64,000 nt of DNA, taken from positions 15,584,501-15,648,500 of the forward strand of contig CM072338.1 of NCBI GenBank assembly GCA_036874045.1, read 5' to 3'. Made by a program: the position numbers and the translations under genes. Below are positions 35,323 through 47,300 of this stretch, in pieces. The notes under the pieces are model-generated. The model did no database searches, was not told the origin of the DNA, and saw only the letters and a program-made list of their open reading frames with translations. The DNA comes from Cymodocea nodosa. Lineage: Eukaryota > Streptophyta > Magnoliopsida > Alismatales > Cymodoceaceae. How positions within the stretch are numbered: the stretch's first letter is position 1; each line of letters begins with the position of its first letter.

Positions 35323-36949
35323 AATGTTTGGTGATGCTTATTTGAACAAGTATAAAAAAATACATTATCATTTTTCAATGGCTATTACTAAACACATTAT
35401 TCATAAGTCAGCTTATTTATATACATCAAATTAATAAACACTTCAACTAAAAGTAAAAAACTTAAATAAAAAGTTGAATTTGTAACTTTTTTGAAAATGT
35501 TGACTTATTTTCATATACATGTTAGATTCAAACGAATTGTAAATCACAAGGTCATGGAAAGCCAATAATAAGATAGATTTTGATCCTTAGACTAATGATT
35601 TTGAGAAGCCAAGATATTTCCTAACAAGACTTGCATCATCCAAGTGTTATAGGAACCATGTTAAAATTAAAAAGGCCACAGGTTTAATTCAAAGTGTTAT
35701 AGGATGGTTTCTATGTCATACCAAGAATTTTATGAACCATGCTATAGAAATAGCTGTATTTTTCTAGCATCTTATGATATTTTATGGGATCATTTTTTCT
35801 AGAGATGTTTCTAAAAAACTTTCCTAAAGAGTCTTCCACTCTTTTAATAAATACATGAAATATATGGTACAGGTAATTGTATAAATTTTAAGATTAAATG
35901 ATTACAAATACATAGAGAAAATTTACTTAAATTGAATAAGTTTGTTCCTTGAAATATATAAATGTCTAAAATTGATCAATTTATGTTAAATTTCAAACAT
36001 TAACTTTTAAATCAAAAAATATTAATGCATATAATGATGATTATTTTGGAATTTAATTTATATTATATTATATTATATTATAAAATAGACTAACAAATTA
36101 TATATATATATTAAACAATAATTAGAAAATTAAGAAGTATACATTGGAAAGTTTCATAAAAGCACTTAAAAACACTTTTATATATTTTATTAAGAGTTAG
36201 TTATAATTTACATTTTATTGATGATTTATATTCAATTAAGTGATTAACAATTATGTAATTAATAACTTATGAAAAGATTAAACCACGAACTAAACCAAAT
36301 CTGACTTTTAATATCTTGGTTCAATTCTATTTCATGGTTTAAATGATTTGATCCAATTTATAAAATATTCAAATTGATCTATGTGATTAAATTACAATTT
36401 AATTTTAAACCTTGTCAAATATATTATGGATGGGCACCCTTACGAGTTATACAAATTAATTTTAAGTCTTAAGGACTGTGGGAGGACGAAAAAACTCAAT
36501 CATGACATCAACCATAGACCAAGCCCCATTTCTTGGCATGAAGAAGCAAGAAAAGTGGAGAAACACCGTAGTTATTGTGAAGAGGAGGGAGGAGAAGATG
36601 GTAAGAACCATCAAGGTACCCTTCTGTGGACGCATCCCTTGTAAGATTAAAACCAATCAGATGGTAATTTGAAGAAAAACCTGCAACATCAACAATTTTC
36701 CAGGTGAACCCAATAAAAATACAAGAGTCACATTTAGTGCACCGACGTCAAGTATTGATTGACTGCAATTGAGAGAATATTACATTGCATCTGCATTTTC
36801 CTGCTTAAAGCCTTTCTTACAAAATTGTATCAGAACATCTTGAGAAAATGAGAGAAGAAGTAACAAAATTTCTGAACCCCGATATGGCAAGTGTCAAACA
36901 ATTTTTTGGTAAAAATGTGGAGAATTTGCATCGACTACTAATCAAATAC
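35323..36949. other. AT-rich intergenic sequence
   Basis: Contains a TATTA-type microsatellite at about 36059-36082 and no recognisable gene. The last 250 bp probably include the 3' UTR of the minus-strand membrane protein gene. Confidence 0.4.
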
Positions 36950-39900
36950 TTAGACCGCCCTCCGGAGCCATCTTGGTAGGTCTAAAGAATCAGTCATCCC
37001 AAGTTTTGCGAGGAATACAGCATACAAGATATGCAGCAATAGAACAAAAAATGCACAGTTGAGCATAAGCTGGTTCACGTTAAAAAGAGAAAATGGTTAA
37101 ACAACTTTTCACAGATTCGAAATGAATTGGAGAAATAGAAGAAACTTACTATGAAAGAAAATATGGCATATATCGTGTTCATTGATAAGAATGTATTTAT
37201 CCCCACACTTGCAAACGTGTTCATCATGGATGCATGAATATTTATTGCAATCTGGAAATACAAAGACCTAAGATGACAGTGAAATTAAAAGGTAACAAAT
37301 TAGAAGGTGAAAAACTACTACTTTGTGCTTACAAGATAAAGTATGTTCTCCCTAATTAGGAATGAGGACACTAAAACGTATCCCACGGCACCCAACATCC
37401 TGACCTGTAAGGTGAATGGATTCATCATAAGATACAAAGAGCAGACTCAAGAGGAATTGACAAGAAATTGGAAACCAGATATTACAAAAGTGCACAGGAT
37501 GATAGAAAGGCCCCAGTTCACTCCCAATCTGGAAAAATAAACCAACATATGTATATATATCAATGGATGCATGACAAAATCGCAAGAAGAAATCACACAA
37601 CAGAGGTGCAATAATAATTGTTACAGTCCAACTAGACAGAGAGATCAAAAACAATGAACCACCACACCTCCACAAGGAACCCATCACCAGACCAAGCAAG
37701 CCATGCATAAGCTGCAGAAGTAGATATATTCATGAGATATAAAATCATAACCAGCTTTAATAAACTACAATTTGGATTAAATAATCTTGACATACAAAAA
37801 AGACTTTGCAGGATTCTTTTCCTGAAACAGATTTTACCGTTCCAATTTACAGATGTGTATTTTGGTAAACAACTGACTTAGAAATGACAAAAAAAGTTCT
37901 GGAAGAAATTAATTTCTTCAACAAAAAATACCAGGCATTGAAACAGTTCTCATAAATTTAAAGAATCATTGTAGCTTCATGATTTAAACATGAAGCATCC
38001 ATTGAGAAGTTAAATATATGTTAGTTTCCCTGAAAAACACTACATTCAATATCAACAGGGATATATCATAAATGGTTACAGCTTCTGAATGCTACCCCCA
38101 TTAACTTTCTTAAAGATTTGATCATTGGCTTCATAGGAGAATAATTCATGATAACAAATCTTCTTTTAGGGATCAGAGATATGAAACAATAATATCACAG
38201 AAAACAAGCGTTCAAACTATATATATTGGAGCATGAAAAATATTGATAAAAGCTTTAGAAGAAAAACAAATTGTGTGTAAATTCTAAGATACCAGATAGG
38301 TAGTTGCTTTCACCGGACCAGATAAAATAAACAGCAACATCGCAGTAGCAACCTAAACCAAGGAAGTGCTTGTATAATTTCCAAGAAATACATGCCTAAA
38401 TTTTTATATAGCATATGGTTAGGAGCATACCGTTGTTTTCCTACCTGCTGCAACTCCCCATCTCATGGATGAAATAACAATTGGCAATGAGAAGAAACAG
38501 CCAAAGTAACTCTAAACAAATTAAAGAGCAAAGGTCAGCTAAAGAATTCATTTAAAAATGGAAATAAAATAAGTATCTGGTTCATAATAAACTTATTGTT
38601 ATCTACAGGCTCTCTGTGTAAGTTACTTGTAATGGGTAAATCAAGCATTTTATTAATGGGAGTCTGACAACAGCTCTTTCACGTTCACTGCAATTATAGA
38701 TACCCAAAAATGTATTGATTTGATCCATGTCATAATCCATATTGGATTTACAAATAATTTATTGGTAGATGGACAAGCACGAGGAGTAAGCCATATGAAA
38801 AACGTGAATTGGATTGGATGTTACCATCAAAAATGTGGAAAAACCTTATGGACAACGCAATATTAGGGAAAATGTATTGCTTGTAGTTATAAATTGAGCT
38901 TCCCTACGAAAAATGACAGAGCGAGAGTGTGAATCAAAGGAGGAAAGAAATGCGAGAGTGTAAATTGAAGTACAAATTTTGGAATGTATATTCTGAAAAG
39001 AAACTGTAGGCAAATCTATAACTCTTCCCATAAAACAACCAGTCCAATCTAGAAAATCAAGCAAGCACGATATAATATTCTATCAATTTTTTAAGCCAGC
39101 CTAACAGAAATTTTGTGATCAAAAGTTGATTTTCTCAGAGGTTTGGAGAGAGAGAGAAGAGTGACAAGTATCACATTACTACTATATATGCTAACATTAT
39201 ATATGTTGGAATAGTCTCACATCAATTAGTATAAGAATTGAACTTAGACTAATATATGATGGATGTCTCTACTTATTATCAATTAGTTTTAAATTAGATA
39301 TTTCATATGGTATTAAAGCAGATTTACATCCGTGCACTTGATTTAAATAAAAAAGGATACTTTTAACTATAAGACAAGTTACAAGTGAGTGAAAGTGTTA
39401 AAATAATCTTACATTATGCTAAATGTCTCCAGTCATTACCAATTGATTTTGAATTAAAATTTCACAATATAAAATGCGTCTTTTACGCTAGTTTAATTCA
39501 TTACGAAGATAATAACAGAAACAAGAATAATAATCAAGATCAACGACCAATTCAAAGTTGGAAAAAGGGGGGGGGAAAATCAAGATCAAGAGCACCGACC
39601 TCGACGGCGAGAGTATTGCTGAGTATATAGGCGAGACCGGCGACAGAGGCGAGCATGGCGCACTCCACCAGCCGCAGGGTCTTCCTGAAGACCTCTCCGT
39701 CCTGGCCCAAATCCTCTTTACCCTCCTGGTCCAGACGGACGTGACGGCCCTCCCCCTCGGCCGGCGCGATGAAAACCCTAGACCTGCAAAGGTGGGTGTC
39801 GGGGACGGGACGGCTTGGGATGGGAGAGGAGATGGAAGTGCCGCCATTCCTGGGTGCGAAGGACGGGAAGCGGAAGACGCAGTCAGGAAGACGATGGATT

Positions 39901-39971
39901 CTTCCAAACAATGGGGGAGAACAACGCAGACCAGGTGTGGAATGCGAACCACGTCGTAGCAGAGGCGCCAT
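36950..39971 (-). CDS. Multi-pass membrane protein with probable chloroplast transit peptide (DUF2232-like)
   Basis: Eight short exons on the minus strand join in frame: 39971-39600, 38511-38431, 38352-38293, 37711-37668, 37528-37486, 37404-37333, 37251-37150 and 37069-36950. They give 297 residues with every intron GT-AG. The first 60 residues are rich in Ser, Pro and Arg with few acidic residues, as in plastid transit peptides. Hydrophobic segments follow: ECAMLASVAGLAYILSNTLA, FFSLPIVISSMRWGVAAG, VATAMLLFILSGPVKATTYL, LMHGLLGLVMGSLWR, GYVLVSSFLIRENILYL, INIHASMMNTFASVGINTFL and FFVLLLHILYAVFLAKLG. The end, LPRWLRRAV, is basic. From memory this matches a conserved plant/cyanobacterial family annotated as 'predicted membrane protein, DUF2232'. 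Its function is not known to me. It is divergent from ENO1. Confidence 0.85.
37712..38292. other. Intron 3 of the DUF2232-like gene
   Basis: A 581 bp AT-rich intron with no recognised insert. Confidence 0.7.
38512..39599. other. Intron 1 of the DUF2232-like gene, carrying a TRIM
   Basis: A 1088 bp intron between donor GAG|GTCGGT (minus strand) and acceptor TTTAG|AGTTAC. A TRIM-like element occupies 39204-39475. The rest is plain AT-rich sequence. Confidence 0.7.
39204..39475 (+). mobile_element. TRIM-like miniature LTR element, copy 2
   Basis: The first half begins TGTTGGAATAGTCTCACATC (39204) and the second begins TGTTAAAATAATCTTACATT (39396). Between them, TGGTATTAAAGCA (39308-39320) is a near match to the initiator Met-tRNA primer-binding site. 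This is the clearest of the three copies in the window. Confidence 0.7.
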
Positions 39972-41384
39972 TTCCCGTTCGTGTTTCCTCTGCAGCGAAT
40001 ATCGTGAATTTTCTAAAAAAAAAATATTATTTTGTAAAGCAAATTTAATTATAAAATAATCGATTAAAAATAATGATATCCGTATTTCCTTTTTTTTAAG
40101 GAAAAAAAAAGTTCATTGTCATTATATTTATAATTAAAAACATTATAAGTACTTATTTTACAATTTAAATACATTAACTTAATATTTATCATAAATAATG
40201 ATTATATTTGAAATAAATATTTAAAAAAAATCTGTTCATTTCTCTCTGAAACAGATATTAAATTAGTATATCAATAATAAGATGAACTTCTATAATTATC
40301 ATTTTAAACAAATGTTTACATTTGAAATAAAATTTAAATTAGGATATCAATGGTAAGATGAACTTTTATAGTTGTTTTTTGTTGTAATTACCTATCGTCT
40401 TATTTTTTTTGTTATTAAAATAAGTTTGTTTGCGGCAAATTTTAGGAAGTATTTACCTTAATTTTTACATGATTATTGCTTTATTATCACAAATTTAAAA
40501 TAAATTAGAAAAAAGGTGTCTAGTGTTTAGGATTATTAACTTCTCAGATGGGGGATAAATAATGAATTATTTAAAAAATTTATGTTAAATGATGATTAGG
40601 TAATTCTCATTTACGTTTATAAGAATATTTGATGATTAATTTAGAAACAAACAATCTTAAATAAAGATATGTAAAATAATAATAATAATAATAATGTACA
40701 AGAAATTTATAATAGTTCGCTTAAATAGAATTATATTTACTGTATAAGTCTTTTAAATGCAGGGATATCATATTAGACTTCATAGTATTTTTTAAGATGA
40801 TTTTTTAAAAATGATATACTAAATTAATTTTCAATATGTTGTTCGATTATTCTGTGAATCACACAAATGTATTTTATCTTAATGTTTCTGTTGACACAGT
40901 TACTTTCTACATAAATCATGTATTTAATATTACAAAATGTTATATTAAAATTAAATTGGATATATTATTTTAAATGTTGTAATAAAAATACCAATGAAAC
41001 ACGAATATCGTTTGTCATTAAACGCCTAATGAAAAGAAAAATTAAATATTTTGTCTTAATTAATTAAACACGTGTGTGATTTGATTCCGTTGCGTAGGCT
41101 CCAATTCTTCCGGTCGTCACTGTTGACCCGGAAGAATCCGCCACTGATACCAAACCCGCCCACCGTCGTCTCCACACCTAACCGACCCTTTTTATTATTT
41201 AGAAAAAAATGCGTTTCAAGAAAAAAAAAAGGTTTAAAAAAAAAGAGTTGACGACAAAAACGCGGGGGTGGTTGTAGTTCGAAGGGCGAACTCCATTGTG
41301 GCTTGTCTTGTGGGCGGCGGTGTTCTCCAACAAATCACTCGTCTCCAGGATCCATCCAACCCTAGCTCCCCGATCTTCTCTGCA
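39972..41384. promoter_or_regulatory. Divergent intergenic region between the DUF2232-like gene and ENO1
   Basis: A 1.4 kb region, very AT-rich from 40020 to 41080, with an AAT-type microsatellite at about 40677-40695. The last 300 bp are GC-richer and include a perfect 10 bp inverted repeat (41104-41113 and 41128-41137). It must contain both promoters. The stretch at 40145-40235 resembles 19170-19260. Confidence 0.5.
41104..41137. promoter_or_regulatory. Inverted repeat upstream of ENO1
   Basis: ATTCTTCCGG and CCGGAAGAAT are perfect inverted copies separated by 14 bp, which include a TTGAC (W-box core). The site is about 250 bp upstream of the ENO1 start codon. A regulatory role is an inference. 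Confidence 0.4.
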
Positions 41385-44300
41385 ATGGCGGCCATCCCCC
41401 AGTCACAGCTCCTGCACAACCCCTTCCTCTCCTCAAAGATCATCGTTCCCTCTGCCTTCCCCTGCACGGCCGCCGTCCCGAGGTTCCGGTCCCGGATCAC
41501 CCGCTGCTCTGTCACGGAAAAACCGTCTCCCACCGTCGTGTCGGGGAAGGAGTACCGGGTGCGGTCCTTGAAGGCGAGGCAGATCATTGACAGCAGGGGC
41601 AACCCCACCGTGGAGGTTGATCTCGTCACCGACGATCTCTACCGGTCCGCGGTGCCCAGCGGGGCGTCCACGGGAATCTACGAGGCCTTGGAGATGAGGG
41701 ATGGCGATCGGAAGGTATATGGGGGTAAGGGTGTCCTCCTTGCGGTGAAGAACATTAATGAGGTCATTGGGCCGAAGCTCGCAGGAGTCGACGTCAGGTG
41801 AAACTGATTGTACTTTTGTAACATGATATAGACTACTTTGACACATTAGATTTTCCAGTTGAAGTGAAGAGCAGTCATTCGGGATATAGGCTTTTATAAT
41901 ATGCATAATTTCTAACATGGAGTCATGTAAGACCGACTTCGACAACATTCAATACCAAAATGCAGCCATGTGGGGTTGGACGCGTAAGTCCAACTGGCAG
42001 GCTAAAAACAATAAAATGGTTTAAATTGAGTATAAACTACAGATTATCTAATTAGTCATCTGAAGAACTTAGAACTAGTGAAGGAATAACTCAAATACGA
42101 GGATGCCAGCGGTGCCAATTGGTGCATTGATGCCAATATGTGAAGTTGGCCTTTCTTAATTTATTCGTATCCATCATTTCTAATTTTATATCTTTTTACT
42201 ATTTCTAATTAACTAAATTTTGGCCTTCCTTATATCTTTTTAGTTTCACTTAAAGCGATTCCCTGATTCTTCTTTCTTTATAGACACATCTATAGGCTTT
42301 CTATGAATATGAGCAAAACATCTAATTCTATTTTCTCCTATTTTATTTGCAATCAATCTTATAAAAATGGAAAACAGACCTTATACTGATTGAAAGTTAA
42401 AATATTTTTTAAATGATGGTTTAAATGGGCATTTTTTTAAAAATAGTATAAACAAAAAATGAATAAATATAAATATATTTACAAATATTCAAGCATTAAA
42501 ATCATCAAAATAATTGAATTAAATAAATTATGATTCAATTAAATGCAATGCTGTTTCAAAAACACATTTTTATTGTGTATAATTCTCAGTAAAGAATAAA
42601 TAATCAGCGCATGTTTGTACACAGGAGTTGTTTACTATAGCAACAATATTTATCATAACTTTTGGAGGAGTTGATACAATAGCAGTTCCTCTAACACTGT
42701 AATTGCAATGTTAACAAGAGCAGGTTCTTCTTGACTCTTGAATTTGCTCTTCCAGCTACAGTGCTGGAAGTTGAAGCTAGATGGGGCATTTGTTCGGAAG
42801 TGTCCGTTGGGAATTGTGCTGGAGCTTGTGTTGCTCCAAATAGATGTTCCCAAACTCACCTTTAAATTAAAAGGTAAATGAATGTACAAAAAGTATAATT
42901 AAAGGTATAAACAGCAAAATAAGTATTGAAATAATGAAATTATATCAATGAAAATATCTCAAAGGATGAAGTCTAAAAAATTAAAAAGTTAATTAAACAG
43001 TCAAAAATGAAGACAGCCTTTTTTTTCTATGGAAAACAGGAAGCTGGCCATTTAAATGAATAGTCAGACATTTTTTCTTTTTTCCCAAAAAAAAGATAGA
43101 CATGAAAAACATTTAAACAGTGTTTAACAGTTGTTTTTTCAATTTTTCACAATAATTTTCTCAATAGGTGCAGCTCTTTTGTTTCTTTAACTCATCTTTT
43201 ATACTATTACCACTCCATACTATGCACTTGAGTGAATAGATCTCCTTTAAAATTTTCTTCTAATTTTGAGAATACTGTTTTTCACATAATTATGTAATTC
43301 TCCGTTCATCCTTCTGTGAATAACATCCAATGTTTACAATACTATACCAGACATTGAATTGTTTTCCTTTATAGTTTGGATAAAAAACCGGTCTATTAAT
43401 CACATCATTATTCATTTAATTAAAAAATCGTAATATTTCTATAAATATGAAAAATCTGGTAAGATGCAGAAAAGTTTCAGGAAAAATACAGAAAATTTTT
43501 CCTTTATAGGTTTCAATTTTACCAATAGATAATAAGCAGTATGACTATATGACATATGGGACATTAAAATTCAATTTACTGACTACTTTTTGCATACTAA
43601 TAAATCCAAATAAGTTGCATGTTGCATCATATAGAATAATCACGTCAAACCTGAACTTTAATGAATTCAAAAACAACAAAAGTTACAAAAGAAAATGGGT
43701 CAGGTTTGTCAGATCTGGGTTGCTTTTCAAGAGAGAACCAGTCTGACCATTGGTTTTCACAGTCTGACTGTTAAACTGCTCCAGTTGTACCATGAAAACT
43801 GTCCAAGGAGTTGTACAAACTAGGCTACCAGTCCATGGTCTGACTGGCTAGTTCAAGTTGATTTTCAAAACACTGATAACATCATCTGTAATTTATCTAT
43901 TATTGCTTGTTATGTTTCCTAAATATCTAAAATTATTGACTTTAAGGATCTCATAATAATCCTATTTTATTTTTGCATCATTATTTTTATCATGTCTACA
44001 CTTACACTCAATGTATTCAATATTTGTCTTACACTTAGTCATTTATATTCTAAATTATCTATCTATAATTCTATTTTACAACTAATTCATAGTTTCATAC
44101 ATTTCTTTCATCAACTAAGACCATGTCATCAACAAACAACATACACCACTGTATTTCTCTTTGAAATTATTTGAATGTTTCATCTATATTCGATACAAGA
44201 AGTTAAGAAATTAGAGTTGTTCCTTTGTATAGAATTATACTTATTGGAAATTCTTTTTCCTCTTCTATTGCTTTAACACTATTTCTACTTTATCATAAAT

Positions 44301-47300
44301 ATCAATACAATTAATGGGTATTTTTTCTAGACCTTTATGGATGACCAAATAGAAACAATATCAACACATGACACAGGAGTTGGTGACTCGTCCTATTGGA
44401 ACTAGCATTACTTGTAGATAGGTGCACATTGTAAAACACTAATTAGAAGGATGTATTGATGGATACAAGGCTCATCTAATTGTTTGTGTTTGTTGAATTT
44501 TTGGCTTGACGATTGGCTTTTGAAGAGGCTTTGGTTAAGAATTTTCAATTTATTTTCTCTCTATCTCAATTTCCTTTTGCTTGGTGTCAGACATGGGACA
44601 CGGTAAGGGTGGGTATGATTAGGCTTGATTCAACTTGTATCAAAGTCATTGACCAAATCATATCTATTAGTTAAGGCATTGTCAAGTTGAATTGAATCCT
44701 TCTATTCTATTTAGTTGAACTATTCAAAATTGGTTCAGCTAATGGCTAAGCTTATTAATTATTGAAACAACAAATGATGTTATATTCTAACTTAGTATAT
44801 ATATTTATTGTTTTATTATTATTGATTTTAACTTTATCTAAATGTAATTATGTCACAAAAGTTATCACTTAATAAGTTATGCATACATACGTGTTAATAA
44901 TACAACTTACATTCTATAATATTTATTAATCATTTAATAATTCAATATGGATCAGCTTAGCCAACCTTGAAGCCATTAGTTGAATATGTATATTAGTTTG
45001 AGAGATTTTTGAACCAAACCAAATCATAAATTTTAAAAATCCAACCAAACCATCAAAAATGATTTGGCTAACCGACCTGACTGGTCAAGGTCAGCCCTAG
45101 GACACAATGGTGACGTATTCAGGAAGCAATTAACACAGTTGTGTTACTAAATGCTCTTGATGGCATGGCTCCAAGTCAGGGTTGGGACTGTCCCATATGG
45201 CAGCTTAACAACAGGCACTTTCAGTATCCAACTGCTACTGCTCACTGCCTATCTCTTCACATCAGTGGGTGGATTATTGCCTATTCTGGACATGCAAATC
45301 ACCTTTAAAAGTCAAGGCTTTCTTCTTGATGGATTGTCATGAAAGAATTCTGATCAAGAAGTATCACAGAAAATGGAGTCATGATGCTGATTTGAGTTGC
45401 ATCCTCCGTGGCCTTAGAGGAATTCAGGGCTGTCACCCTACCTGTTGTGAAAGGAAAACTACCTGGTGCTAAGCAGTAAGCACCAAGTGCTTCTTCTGTG
45501 TCATACTGTTTGCAGATCGATTTGGTTGTACTGGAATCAGGTGATGTCTATAGGGGGCCATGGCCTGCTGTCTGCCCTGTGCGACAACTTTATTATTTAA
45601 TTAAGCTTTTCTTGTATCGTTACATTCATTAAGACCTGCATTTTTGGACGTTTCTTATTAACTTAATGAGAATCATCATTTTTAATTAAAAAAATTACCA
45701 TGCATTGGCTTTTGCTAATCAATACAGTTGACAAACTCTGCCTTCCCATACCTTACTGAGTTATTCACTAAAAGAAGCTTCATATCAGAATAATTTCTTA
45801 TTGTTGATGTCACCTACTATTTGGATGGCCTTCTAGTGTCCCAATACTTTACTTTAGACAGAGAAATGCAGAAGTATTAAGGCGTCATTATCATATTTTA
45901 TTTCTTAATGTGATCGTTATATATCTTTAGATGTTGATTCTGGCTTTTTCCTAACAGAAACCAAGATGCTGTTGACGAAATCATGCTAGAACTAGATGGT
46001 ACTCCAAATAAATCAAAATTGGGAGCCAATGCAATTCTGGGGGTATCACTTAGCATATGTAGGGCTGGAGCAGGTGCTAAGAGTGTTCCATTGTACAAGC
46101 ACATTCAGGAACTAGCTGGGACAAAGGAGCTTGTTATGCCTGTTCCTGCTTTCAATGTGATCAATGGTGGCAGCCATGCCGGAAACAATCTGGCCATGCA
46201 AGAATTTATGATATTGCCTGTGGGTGCAACATCTTTTTCTGAGGCTCTGCAGATGGGTAGTGAAGGTAATGTACATTTGAAGAATTGTAAGATGCTTAAA
46301 ATATGTTATGATTTATTATTTTTTTAGAATAGAAGTACACATATGAAGAATTTTAAAATATGTTCTAGATCTACCATAAGAGACAAGAATCATGGTATGC
46401 AAGTCGAAGAGTACACATTAAGAATAAAGTCCATCTTTTTAGAATGACACATCTGGTTTGTTCAAGGATCAAACAAATATAGGTGATTGATCAGGAACTT
46501 GATATATTTAACAATTTCTCATCTTGACATTACCTTTACTATGAACTTTCCCTCAGTTTATACACAAGCCTAGATTAGTTTATTGGAAGAGAGTTCTATG
46601 AATGATTGTCCACAGCAAAAGTGCCCTTGGTAAAGGTCTTATCTACCAAAAAAATATCACTTGAAGATTGAGCAGCTTTCAAACTCAAGATTTGCAATAG
46701 AAAAGTATAATAGGAAGTCCATCTTGGGTGTTATACACATACTGGGGGTGACCTTGTGACATGGTAAAGCGAGAAAAATCATTTTCTAATCTAGTGTAGA
46801 AGCATGGTACAGATTTATAACCAAAATTACATACTGGATCATTTGGGACAAGTCATTTCTGATGGAACATAGTTTCTGTAAATATATTGTGATAACCATG
46901 TTGACATCAGTATTGTCAACAGTCTCACTTTCCATGAGTATGAAGAACATTGAGATATAGATTGTCATTATGTTTGGGATATAATGATGTATGGTATCAT
47001 TTGAAACATCTTATACAATCTTTGAAACAGATAGCAAACATTTTTAACAAAGTTTTGAATATTGGAGTTTTCAAGACTCTGTAGTAAAATAAACATGATT
47101 GATATATATCCTTAAGTTTCAGAGGTAGTGTTAGAGTTTATTATGTTATTAGTCTCTTATTTTGGTGTATTAAGTTATTGGATATTCATTTGTCATTGGT
47201 GTTCACTAAACCATATAAATATAAAGTGACTTTCATTTGAATCTAATTAATTAAAATTTCCTATCTTCAAGGTTAGTGAAACTTGACTAAATCATGCTAA

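Noticed and set aside
36426-36672. Overlapping 60-70 codon frames on both strands
   Set aside because: No domain, no splice partners, and located downstream of the membrane protein stop codon in likely 3' flank.
41268-41384. Upstream in-frame Met as the ENO1 start
   Set aside because: The added 39 residues do not resemble a transit peptide and lie in likely 5' UTR. The Met at 41385 begins a typical one.
45151-45472. Short open frames in ENO1 intron 1
   Set aside because: They lie between secure ENO1 exons, match no family I recognise and are short enough to occur by chance.
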